From contig JAQGDQ010000160.1 of the NCBI GenBank assembly GCA_030141605.1, positions 248,001 to 312,000 on the forward strand: a stretch of DNA of 64,000 nt, given 5' to 3'. The DNA is from Tubiluchus corallicola (lineage: Eukaryota; Priapulida; Priapulimorpha; Priapulimorphida; Tubiluchidae). The notes under the pieces were generated by a model, which was given only the letters and a program-made list of their open reading frames with translations, made no database searches and was not told the origin of the DNA. The translations under genes and the position numbers were made by a program. Positions 42,401-54,300 of this stretch are shown piece after piece (the first letter of the stretch is position 1; the number at the start of each line of letters is the position of its first letter).

Positions 42401-45400
42401 ATGAATGTTAGACAGAAAATGGGTTTGGAAATAAGAAATTTAGTATCATAATTTCACTTCGTAGTATCATTACATTAGGTTGTGGGTACAGCGTGTTAAA
42501 TGTAGAATTTTAGGCTCACTATTAGGACTTCTACTTTTCTTCCATCCTTCAAGCTTACTAACGTAATTGTGCTAGAGAGGCCAACGTGAATTGCCTGAAC
42601 TGCCTAATTTACTAATTAAATATTTTTGTACTTGTAGATGGCAAGCCAATGCTGAGACAGGGCGACACTGGTGACTGGATTGGTACCTTTGAAGGTCATC
42701 GCGGCGCTGTCTGGGGTGCTTGTCTTAATAAAGAAGCAACTCAAGCTGCTACAGGAGCAGCAGATTTTACTGCGTAAGATTGTTTATTGTGCAGTTAATA
42801 AGGACTAACCCATAATTTACATTTTAGGCCTAGCATTTAAGAAGATAATAGACATGTGATGTTCTTTTAGTAGCAGACACTAATAGACTACTTGATGTTT
42901 AAGTGTTAGTCATGAGCTCATGATAATTGCAAATTTGGTCTTAAGGTAATGGTTAAGATAATGTTTGATGAAGTTTAAGCTGTTTTAAATAGAAAAGAAA
43001 AAGAAAGTAAGTTTGAATGGAACTTGTTGGATTGTGAGTACGAATTTAATTAAAATTTATTTTTCTCCATCAAATTAAATCTACAATAAGGACATTCTGC
43101 CTCCAAGCTACCAGCTGAACCACCTAGTAGAGAAGCAAAATTTCAAAATTAAAGCAGTAAAATTGGTGTAATTGTTAAACATTTGTCTACTTCTTTGTGA
43201 ATTGGTATAGTAAGGCACTTTTGACATACTAAGATCTCAAGTCTAAGAGCAAACTATTAATATTGGTTGTAGAACAAATTAAGTAAACTTTCAAATGTCG
43301 TACATGGGTTTGCAATATGTAGGATAACTTTTGAGTGAAAAAATCAGTGGCTAGCCAGGGCATACAGTACCATATAATATGTTGTTACTATATAGAAGTA
43401 CACTAGTCCTCTGGAGTATTTTTATGTATATGATTATCTTGTTTGCAAGTCTAATAATCTGATTCTGTTAAATTGGGAAAATTGCCATTTCAGCTTTATT
43501 GTAAACATTTTTTTGGAAAAGTATGTCACTGACTTTTTCAAACTGGAAAACGACTATGCTGAAGCATTAATAACTCAGTTTATCCTTCTTCATCATTTAG
43601 AATTATAGATTGCCTGGCAGATTTGGCACTTTACTTATACAGTTAATTTTCTTTTTGAACCAAACTGTTACAATAAGACAAAACTTTATAAATTGAACAA
43701 GTGACACATAATGGCTGGCTGGTGAGCAAGCAGTTAATTAACAATGCTCATCAGCTTCATGCCCTCATTATTTTGACATATAACCCTAAGATTTTTGCCA
43801 TGCATTGCTGATGACATTCTTTAATTAAATTCAGACATTCATCAGAATAGAGTTTTGAACAGCAATCAGTAGTGTCTTGTATTGTTTGGGCTACTGCACT
43901 TTTCGTTCTATATATGTTGGGAACCAACTAGAAAGCATCTGTGTGAGTGTTTGGATGTCTTCCTTGAATTACTAACATGGACATATTTTAACACTTTATC
44001 TTGCTTCTTTCTTGTTATTTAGTTATTGTATTAAATTACCATTCAGGAAACTTGAATATGTAGTATATTTCATATAATATGTGGATTTTGCAGGAAAGTG
44101 TGGGATGCTGTATCAGGAGGAGAGCTGCAGTCCTTCACACACAAACACATAGTCAAAAGTGTTGACTTCTCACCTAATTCTGGGTACTTGGTGACGGGCA
44201 GTCTGGAGAAATTAGTCAAAGTTTTTGATCTTGGACGACCAGACGCAGGTACTCAATGATGTTAGTTTCATCTTAGAAAAAATTAATTAAGAGTTAAAAT
44301 TAAATGAGAAACTAACAATTTAACTAAATTTGACTCAGTTGACTAGTATAACAGCTGAAATGGTTAACTAACTGACTTACCATCAGGCAGTTTGTGGGGT
44401 TTGTTTCAATGCTAACAAAGTGTTTCGACAACCAGCTGTTCCTTCTTTTTAATGTATGCAAAATTTTTAGATTAAAAAACTGGTTAATGGTGAATCACAT
44501 GCCTCATATTTTTAAGACTAGATATCTGCCGATTGCTCATATTCATGGTTAAGTAAGTCTACACTAATATTTTTGTCCAACCAGAATCCAAATTAGAATA
44601 ATGAACATAAAACACCAATGGTGAAATGAAAACATGTTTTTATTGATCATTGTGTAACAAAACTTTGAAGCTGACATTAATTAAAGAATACAAAAAAGTC
44701 TTTTATCTCAGTAAATTTTTGTTCTTGTCCCTTTTGTGCCTGTCTGTGATGTAAAATGTGGGGTTACTGTGGGTTTAATGTAAATGCGGGGTTAATTAGG
44801 TCATTGATGTTTTGTTCATTTTTGTTTGTTACTACCCTGTTTTATTTTGTTGTTACTCGTTCCTACAGTGAAGTTTCATTAATTTAGTGCCAGCAGCATT
44901 GCAAGGTCACACCGGAAATATAAAACAAGTACTGTTTCTCCAAGATGGCCGTCAAATTATTAGTGCAGCCGAAGACAAATCTTTAAGGTATGCCTGCACT
45001 TTACCAGTTGTTGAGTATGTAAAATATTGCTGATGAAGAGGGATTTTGTTAATTTTTTTGTTTTTGCGGCATTTAATACTGGCAAATGACACATTTCATG
45101 TATGCCTTAGTTTGCTGCATTCCTCTGCTCTGCTTATCTAAAGCTTTTACTTTCTTCCACAGATTGTGGGATGTCAACACTAATGCAGAAATAAAAAAAA
45201 TAGACTTGCCTCTAAACCCAAGTTGCTTGGAGCTTTCAAGAGATGGCGAACTCATTTGTGTGACATATGGAAACACCACAGCCTTTTACAACACTAGCAA
45301 ATTGGAGGTGGAGAAAACGTTTGAGACACCGACTCAACTTTACTCCGCCTCCTTGCATCCTGATAAATCTGTGTTTGTGTTTGGAGGAGAGAATTTCATT

Positions 45401-46101
45401 ATGTACAAATATGATTTTAGCACTGGCATCGAGTTAGGTGAGTACATCAATCCCAATATGTAGTTTCAACATGATTATATAAATTTCAGGGTAAATTGTG
45501 TTACTGCATGTTAGCCATATAGTTATATAAATTTTATGGTAGATTTCACTGCCACTATTACAATTAACTTTATTTGTGCAAATTTCGGCTAAAAAATGTG
45601 TAAATAATGTTAACTATTGTACAACGTTTCGACAGATTGTTGTGCAAAGTATGTTCACTGAAATTCGATATGTGTATTCATGATGAGAACACGTATTTGT
45701 AATTGGATTTTGCTTAACTATTAACTAATTCTAATTTTTAGAATTGCGAATGAGCTTTGTATCATGTTTTGAAAGCCATTTACTTTCTGTAACGGATACA
45801 TCTGACAACTATGTATGTTACTGCTCACTCCTGACATCTGAATTTTGATTGTAAGAAATAATTACAAACAATAATTTTTGTTTTAGAGTCCTTTAAAGGA
45901 CACTTTGGTGCAGTGCACTGCGTACGATTTTCTCCGGATGGGGAGCTGTATGCAAGTGGCAGTGAAGACGGAACATTGCGTCTTTGGCAGACAACAGTAG
46001 GTAAGACGTATGGGCTGTGGAAATGTGTCGGACCAGGAGAAGCAACTGACGGAGCAAGCTCAAGCGTTAATGGGCCTAATGAAGTCAAAGCCGAGGCCTA
46101 G
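39456..46101 (+). CDS. STRAP: Serine-threonine kinase receptor-associated protein STRAP, WD40 protein (6 exons, complete)
   Basis: STRAP/unrip, a seven-bladed WD40 propeller found with the SMN-Gemin complex in snRNP assembly and as a modulator of TGF-beta receptor signalling. Exons: 39456-39570, 42638-42773, 44094-44248, 44888-44987, 45163-45437, 45887-46101. Phases chain correctly and the total is 996 nt (331 residues), near the usual ~350. The start [19 protein letters not shown] fits the family start. [18 protein letters not shown] follows in exon 2, [11 protein letters not shown] and [12 protein letters not shown] in exon 3, and the very conserved [20 protein letters not shown] and [19 protein letters not shown] in exon 6. 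The acidic tail seen in vertebrate STRAP is shorter here. Intron 1 is 3.1 kb and filled with mobile elements. ATTAAA near 46,333 is a possible poly(A) signal. Confidence 0.97.
39806..40568 (+). mobile_element. CR1-like LINE 3' fragment in STRAP intron 1
   Basis: The frames at 39,806-40,039, 40,070-40,324 and 40,300-40,560 read as the end of a CR1-type reverse transcriptase: [29 protein letters not shown] and [10 protein letters not shown], then [16 protein letters not shown] and [19 protein letters not shown], then [12 protein letters not shown]. Stops and one frameshift separate the parts. The 5' portion and catalytic core are missing. Confidence 0.88.
40569..41474. mobile_element. 906-bp non-autonomous TIR element with repeated GTCCTAC motifs
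   Basis: The two ends are identical inverted repeats for 38 bp, starting TGTTGGGAGCCGTTTGGACC, and further inside share GCCCAAGTAGGACACTAG. The flanks both read TATAT (left 40,564-40,568, right 41,475-41,479), a possible target duplication, although the region is TA-rich. An interior palindrome near 41,036-41,075 repeats GTCCTACATGG in both orientations. No protein is encoded. I do not recognise the superfamily. Confidence 0.9.
41480..42450 (+). mobile_element. Second LINE remnant (RT C-terminal/zinc-knuckle end) in STRAP intron 1
   Basis: Broken + strand frames resemble the tail of a different non-LTR element: the RISGTVINI/LGRVNE-type region about 41,640-41,720, the 41,762-42,088 frame with basic sequence [12 protein letters not shown], and near 42,250 [18 protein letters not shown], the CxxC-like DTxEHLLxCE pattern of LINE C-termini. 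Many stops are present. The clade is not determined. Confidence 0.6.
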
Positions 46102-49100
46102 CATAGGGCTTAAGTTAACTTTCTGGGACTTTATTACTGCTTGGCTAAGAGGTGCAAGTTGTTGTGTCAGAACATAATTGATACTTGTTATGGGAGAGCG
46201 TGCCCATCCTCTAAAAACATTTCATTTATGGGGAATGTAGTAATGTTGCTTAGCTGATAAATTATTCTGTTTTATCCACATCAAAAGTTTCTTGTAGGAG
46301 CCATTTCAAAATCATACTGTACATTAATTTTTATTAAAATTGCTTTGTTCATGTAGATGATGAAGAATCCTAAATGTATCCTGGTTTTTCAAAATGTATG
46401 AGTTTGAAATTGTAACTTAACTGAAATTTATTTATCCATCTGCTCTGAGCTCAATTGGGATGCTGCTTAGAGTGAGCTAACACAATTCTGTCTATACGGG
46501 TCAGATTCTACTAATGATTTGGGCTTACAGCAGTTGCAATAGAGAAAATTACAAACTAGTCATGTCATTATGGTACTTTACTAAGTTCTTTAATTTGACT
46601 TCATATATTTATTCACTAGAAATTTATAGCTTGTCTTAAAGTCCCAGAATGTTGGTAACTTGTCCATGATTACTATAGCTGTCCCTCGAGTACTATGTAC
46701 TGGTATTGATAAAAATTAAAACCAGAAAAAAAGATGCACAAATGCCGACTTCAAAACAGTCAACTTGATAAAGAGAAAAGAGTGGGCTGTGAAAGAATAG
46801 CATAATTACAAAGCCACGCAATTAGCATTTAAGACCAAGTAAACAAATTCTGTTGATTGAGCTTTTTGAAACTCAAGAAATACTTTGAAATTAAAAGAAA
46901 TTGTGGCAGTTATGTTAACGTTTTTCCATTAGTTAACCTGTTTTTGTTTAAGTTTTAATAGAAAATTAAGTTACTAATGAATATTTGGCAGACGTCAACT
47001 CATTTTTATTAACTTTTGTTATACATCATTTATGAAGGATAACATTAGTTCATAAAAAATCTAGTGTTTCGACAACTTGAATTACTAGGATTTACTTTTT
47101 ACCTGTACGAGTTACCCATACTTGTTACTCTACACAGTTTTGCACAGTAACATGGAATTTTTTACTAATGTTGCCATTTTTACATCTACCACTGAAAAAG
47201 TTTGCAGTTTGGTAGATACAGGTAACTCAATTTTTTTTGTTACAAATCATTTTTAAAGGTCTTGCTTATAATGTTGTTGCTCTTGTAATGTTATAAAAAT
47301 TAAGACTGTGACAAACTAGTACTAGGTAGTATGCTTCTTTTACGTAATTGGCTTCTCGCACTTCAGTAATTTCAGTTTTTTTAAGCAATTTGTATTCGCT
47401 AAAGTTTTAACAAGTTAGTTTGTCAACTTCTCAGGTTACATTCTTGTTCATTGTCAGCATCACCTGTGGAATTTAATAAAAACTTAACCTACTGAATGTT
47501 AGATGTTAGTGCTTTTCACTTTTACACCAAAAACCTACTGCACTACTTCTAACACAAACGTTGTTAAAACTCATCAAGCCTTAGAATACATACAACACAG
47601 CTCAAGTACAACATGTGAGTTCCCACTTTTTAAATTTGTTAATCTCCATGCTTGATCATCGCATTCAAAATGTGCTTGAATTTCTTTCCTTAAATTTAAT
47701 TAGCCGCACTGACTGCTCAGATCTAGTTACATTTTAAGCAAGCAGGATTTCCAACAATGTGCTAGTTAAATTTAATACATGTGCAAAATAGTATTGCTGC
47801 TATTACTTGAACTTTGCTACAAAGCAAAATCTTGGCATGTAACAGAGTTTGTAAGGTGAAAACAATTGTTGTGCAAACATTGTGTAAACATAAATGTGTG
47901 TATAACTATATGACCAAAAAAGAAAAGAGTAATCGTACTGCATTGTTCAAACATATATTTTCAATACTATGACTAGCTCTAAACAAGAGAATAATACATA
48001 AAACTACTCCTGTATAATACAAAATGGGGACAAATGCTTCAAACACCGTCCGAAAAATAAGTATTTCATAGAGTGGCTCATAGATGGTCAAGAGTCTCAA
48101 ACAAATGAAAATGTAACATGAAATGATGTAGTACATTACAGTTGCGTTATTAACAATGCTTTATAACTGCAGCGAATAAATTGCTATAAAATGTATGTTT
48201 GAGTTGATGACTACAGTACACCAGGTTTGTGTTGAAAAGCAATACTGTCTTGAAAAGCAGCTTTGTTGTTGATAAAATACTATCTTATGTTATAGCAGTG
48301 ACATCAAGTTATAGCAGCAAGAGCAGATTCAGTTAAAATAAAACCAGTGAGCTCTTTTATAGCTCATATTGAAGCTCATCAAATCACTAAAAAGGCAAAT
48401 TAAAATGGTACAGCATCGAGCCGTAAATGCAGAGCGAAAAATGATCACTAATGCAGCAAATATTTACAACATGCCCGAGTATGCTAGACATTTCAGCACA
48501 AGAACTGTACTTTACAAATAGTAAGATTTCATTAATTTTGCCTGTGATTATTGTGCAGATACAAGGCTTTCCGTTGAAAGACTACTATTTCAATGAGGTG
48601 GGAATGATGTCTATATACTAACAAACAGGCTAAGTACTTCGTACTAAGCAGTGCATCACAGCTTACAAAAGTACCTTTTAACTTATTTGTACTGAGCAAA
48701 GTGCATAAATTTTGAGTTCTGCGAAAAGTAATTAGTATAATCAAGTATAGTGTGCAGTTTAAGCACTGGTTTTTGTAGTACCAGGAAATACTTTCAATGG
48801 AAAGAGTGGAAAAATTAATGTGTGCTTCAGATGATGTCAAATTACAAAGGTTTTCGTGCAGCACTGAGTTGGCTCAACTCTATGCGACAATGAAATGTAT
48901 GATAATGGCAGTCATTTACTAGTCAGTACAACAAACAAGAGTGAAACCATCTCTCGTATAAATATTCACCAACCTTAAATACTACAGATAAACTATATAA
49001 TGGAAGTAGTAAACCTCAGCTACAATTTTGATCTCACCTACTGAGATGCAAATTTACAATAGAACTGTTTTTACAAATGGCTTGTGTGACATTGACCTTG

Positions 49101-49590
49101 CTTGAAAAATTCACCACCAGGTGGTGCTCAGATTTCCCACAAAGTTTACCACCCTTATTGTACAGATAATCTACAGCTTTACATATGAATTTTATATAAC
49201 AACATCTCACTATATATATAATATATATGTTGTGGCTATAATCTTTGTAATATATATAATATATATATATATATTCAAGTTTTGTTTGTTTTTACTGATT
49301 GTTTTATGTACAAAATAAATTATCTTCTTTCTGAAAAACATAGATCATTTTTCACTACTGTTAAGTGAACAGTAGGTACTAGATCCAGAACGTGTTCACT
49401 TAATTTGCTAAATTCAGATTCTACCAATACACTTGAATGTTGTAGAGTAAAACAGCTAACAGCACATTAACTTATTTTCAACTATGATAAATTCAATTAA
49501 TGACAGACGTGTAACTACAATAATTTCGTCAAATGCAAAACACTGTAACGGCTGTCAAGTACTTACAACAGCAGACATTTTACTAGCAAA
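46102..49590. other. STRAP 3' flank and intergenic DNA
   Basis: This should contain the STRAP 3' UTR and then about 3 kb of AT-rich DNA with no gene that I recognise. Open frames such as 48,532-48,864 on the minus strand have no domain or splice support. A (TA)n tract lies at about 49,210-49,275. Confidence 0.55.
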
Positions 49591-49593
49591 ATA

Positions 49594-50923
49594 CAGCAAA
49601 TCCTTGCTTGACGACTAGAAGCTACTACATACCTAAAGAAAGTGACCATTTGAATATTTATTGTGCTGTTAATAAACTCAGTATGACTATGATTATTTCT
49701 GGCTCTTGCCTGTCTAAAGACAAATCGGTCTTGTTTGACAAAAATCTGCTGCTAAACATGCACTATACAGTCAAACGGCTGTGCTCCCAAGCCGCTTGCA
49801 TTTATGCTGTCAGAAAACAACATAAGCAGAATAGCATACAATAGAAAAGGAATCCATAAGAACAGAATTGAAATTGGACATTTCATAACACCGTGACGTT
49901 CAAACAAATGTAAATACGAATTTTGGTAAATAGCTTGGTCTACAAAACTACCATACAGTAAATCCTCGCCTAACAATGTCCCATTTAGCGATGTTTTGTT
50001 TTAACGACGCTAAACATATGACACATTTTTCTCACTTAACGACGCATGTTTCGTTTAAAACTACGATAATTTTACTTTAGTCAAAGCAATTTTTATTTTA
50101 TCAATGGTTTTTTTACCTAATTTTAAAGATTAAAACATTATTTTTTGCAGTAGTCTATTCTAAAGATGCATTAGTAAAGTAAACTAGTACAATCATTTAT
50201 GTTTTTGCTTCCTGAATGACTGCTAAAATTTAATGCTAGCCATTCGTATCAAGTGAGATCTATTTGCAATTTATATGCCTCCAGGCACCTGGTGTGCAAA
50301 TTAGTCTTTATGCAAAGGAATTTTGTCTACAACCCTTTCCTATAGCTTACAAGTATCTAGACAAAAATGTCTAATTGCAGTGTTTTTAAAACCACTAACC
50401 GCGTAGGACTTCAAGATTAACGAAAGAGATACCGCTAAGTAGCGTAAGAAAGACAGGTGATTTCAACAAAGAAAGAAATCAATCAGTAAAGATAAGAAAA
50501 CACAGAAAACATTTAATTTGTATGAATTAAGCAGGACTGACATTAAACTTCTTCTGGAACTTATCTCAATTCTTTTACATTACTTACTATGGAAGTCGTG
50601 GCTTTGTTTAACGATGTTTCGACTAACATCGTTTTGCTGGAACGCATTAGCGTTGTTAAGTGAGGACTTACTGTACTTGCATTTTTAAGCAAATTGCATA
50701 GTTATTGTAAGTAAATTATAATGAACTGTGACTCTTTGTCAGTAATAAACAGATAGTGTGCAAATGGAAACAATAAAACATTTGATTTATTTAAAGGAAG
50801 CATTTTTGACTTTTGCCCATGGAATGAATTTCTATGCTTTTACATTTTTTTAAGAAAGGCATGGCTTCATATAACAACGTTTCACTTAACATCAGTGTCG
50901 CTAAGCAAGGACTTCCTGCACTG
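49594..50923. mobile_element. Outer pogo-type MITE, split by a nested insertion
   Basis: The left end TA|CAGCAAATCCTTGCTTGACG and the reverse complement of the right end, CAGTGCAGGAAGTCCTTGCT then TAGCGACAC, form imperfect TIRs. TA flanks both ends (49,592-49,593 and 50,924-50,925). The related inner element at 49,956-50,673 lies within it. No transposase frame is visible. Confidence 0.7.
49956..50673. mobile_element. Inner pogo-type MITE (718 bp)
   Basis: The ends read CAGTAAATCCTCGCCTAACA and, reverse-complemented, CAGTAAGTCCTCACTTAACA, flanked by TA at 49,954-49,955 and 50,674-50,675. The CAGT terminus with TA target is typical of Tigger/pogo derivatives. Subterminal AACGACGC/GCGTTGTT words repeat. 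There is no coding sequence, so mobilisation would depend on an autonomous relative. Confidence 0.85.
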
Positions 50924-50925
50924 TA

Positions 50926-51370
50926 TCTAGATTGCATTTATAAACTCAGCATTGCTACATTAGTAATCTACGCACTGAAATTGTTTTAAATACATTACTT
51001 ATAATTTAGCACTAACGTTGCAAAACGGCCACGATTTATAACAGAATAAATATAATCACACTAATCAAAATTGTGACAAAAACAGGTCACGCAGTTCATT
51101 CTCGTACCCTGCATTGACTTTCAACGCCAACAGCAACTTTATAACAGAATTGTACAACAGAAACATGTATAACATTAAAACGACATAGTGGTACCGTATT
51201 TACACACATCAGGAAGCATTAATTTCGTTAAACTGTACAAGCTGCTAATATAACAATAATTCACTTCAGTCTAAACTGCCACTGAATTATAAATTACTTT
51301 CCAAAATAGCACACAAGGCAATATCCTCGGCTGACCGGAGGCACTACAGACAAAACAAGATGGGTAAGTA
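50926..51370. other. MED13 3' UTR region
   Basis: This is downstream of the MED13 stop codon on the minus strand. It is AT-rich with no gene or repeat that I can support, and probably contains the 3' UTR. Confidence 0.5.
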
Positions 51371-54300
51371 TCACAAAAGCGCTGACACGGTGTGGTATAG
51401 TTGCATAAGCACTTGTTGATGAACTGGGAGACACGAACGGCGATCATTTGTAGTGGTATCCATACTTAGCCAAGACAAGGCATTGTATTGCTCCAGGACA
51501 TAGCTGTAAAGTTAATACTTACATCATTTTCAAGTAAGTTTGTGTTAGCATTTCAGTAATGATAACATAGCTTTAACTAAAATGACTTGAACACAAATGA
51601 CAGATAATCCTAAGTAGATTTGGTCGCGGTCACACAGTGAGAAATCGAATCGTTAATTTATGATAGATCCTCCACTCAACTGTATGTTAAAATAGCATTT
51701 AAGATCAGTAGTGAAGATAGAACGTTTAGTTTTTGCTATTAATTTTACTTTTCTTTAAAGTTTCTGTAAATTTAGGTTGTTTTTGCAATTTTTCATTCAA
51801 GGCATTTTTTGAAAGTTACAGTAAGCAATTACATGCGCCAATACACTAATGTTACAGAATTTCGATGTTGGTGTATTGTCATTGCACTCTCTCAAACTTA
51901 CATTGCACAGTTAAGCAACAAAATATTGATATAAAATCTGATTTTTATTTGACTGAATCAAAGTGACTATAACCAATTTATTTAAATTGCAATGGGAAAA
52001 CAAAATTCAGAAAGTGCAAGTCGAATTCTTAACAAGCACTTTTGTTTAACCATTGTTGTATTCTGATGATTACTGCCTACGTATCTGGTTTTCGAATCCA
52101 AAAACAATATTATCACTTGCGCCTATTTTCCCTTTTCTTTAACTAACACTGCAAAATAAAAGAATTCTCTGAATTTCCACTTCTATTTATGACATTTTGT
52201 ACGACAAGCTATGGAATGAGTGCACACCCAATGAAAACAACTTTTGCGAACATAATTCCGTAATGCACTCAGTAAGGTGACATAAGTTCAGAAATACATT
52301 TTCTCTGTGCAATACATTTGAAAAAAAAACACATGTCATCCAACAATATGACACTTACCGCAGTACAACGTAAGTATGACTGGAATCGAGTGGGTGGGAC
52401 AGAGAGTTTCTAGAGCTCGCTTGATTTTGATGCAGTTGCAGTTCATCACATGGTTGTACAGTTATGTGCAGCGCAGACTGAAGCAAAACAAAGTTCAGTA
52501 TTAATCCTTACACAAAAACTGCCGCAGCAACATAAAGCAAAGTAGAGGGGGTTAACCATTACAACAACTGCTCAAATTACATTTATCTGATGATCAGTTG
52601 ACCTAATAGATTATAAATGGTTACTTCTTATGCAGTCTGATAATAGAAGTTGGATTAAAAGAGTAATGTCAGTCCTATAATCCAGCTAAACCAACTATGT
52701 AATTTAGTCATTTTCTAAAATTAAACAATTATTTACACATAAAAAGTTCTTTTTAGCTGCTAATAGTTTTTCAAGGCAGTTTTTCTAAAGTCTATGACAC
52801 GCATCCCTACATGATTATGCAAAAACTAGTGAAGCTGCCAAAAGAACATAGCAAATGCAGTCATGTAGCACAAAATCTGTCTTTAAAATTCATTTTTTAC
52901 CAACAGCTTGGCCTTTAGGATTCCTGATAGTGGTTTCTACATCACATAAGTATTTCTCACTCTAGAGAATACTAGCAATGGTATGATTGCAATGGGTTTA
53001 CCCAAAAAGTTTGCATCTTTTCTATACCTTAAAAAATGCAGGACAAGCATTTTCTGCTGTTGGGCAAGCAGACCAAAACCATTTTGGCAGTGGACCGGTT
53101 TTAGCTGTAGAAACGTAATATCCTAGAGCCAGTGGCTGTTGCAACAGCATTGGTGTCTCATCCTGTGGATCTGTGCTTGTTGATCCCTAAAATGAAATGC
53201 GACTGATTTAGAATTATACAAACATGATTAAATAAAATCAAATTAGCGATAAGAGGATAATGTATGTTGCATGTCATGTTCTTGATGCTAAGCATCAACG
53301 ACATTTTTTTATTTCTACCACAAACACTGATTACAATTTACCTTTCCTGGTCCTCCGGCAGCGTAACCCGGCTGTTCTCCAGACAAGAGAGTTGGAGAGA
53401 TTGCTCCAGAAAGATTATCGTGCCGTGGTGAACCTGGATAAAGGACAAAGATGTCGTTCACATCCTGCATGTTTTCGTCTTGTATATCGAAGCCAAATAA
53501 GTCGAGGGCATCGTCACCTCCATCCATTCCTGGATGATGAGCAGCTGTTGATGGTGCCTATAGTAAAACATTTCATGTAACACATCAATGCCGAAGAAAA
53601 CAGAAATTTTACAAGACACATTATAACACAGCAGATTAAAATTCCGTTGTTACCAGCAATTAAAATAAATCCTGTACTGTAGAACAGATGATCACTGAGG
53701 TAGTTTCCTTAAGCAAAACAAATCTCAAAACATTTGCACTGAAAGTTATTGCTCTAAGTGCTTCTTTTTGCAAATAACTAATAAAAAATACACAAGTAGT
53801 CAATATACTTCGGACGCACGCTGTTAGTCAAGAAAAGACCAGTTAGGAAAAAAGGCAAAAAACTTTTCAATTTGGTAGTTAGTTGACTATACACAGTAAA
53901 TGCACTTATCTGGAATTCTGAAAGCAGTTACAGTAAAGTATTATCTAAAATACACAGATGATTGGTATATTTAGCATACCTGTGTTGTAGCTGATGTGGG
54001 AAAGACAAGTATGTGTGTACAAGATGCATCCTCCGGAGTTGACAAAGGGCATCGAGCAGTTGGAATAAGGCGATCATCAACGCTGCACACTTTCGGGAAG
54101 ACACGTAAAGAAGCATCCGGTTCAAGCGATACCAAACAAGCAGACAGAAGACAAGGTGTGTCTGATGGAGGAAGACACGTGCAAGAAGTGCACATTTCTT
54201 TTAACTGCTTGTTAACAACTTGCATGTTTTTTCTACTCAAAATATTGCTCCAGCCTAAGAGAAAAGAATTTCATAAAAATGTTTAGAACAAAGACGAGAA

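Noticed and set aside
48532-48864. 110-codon minus-strand frame between STRAP and MED13
   Set aside because: Cysteine/leucine-rich composition without a domain, no splice partners and no similarity that I recognise; length is within chance for this AT-rich interval.
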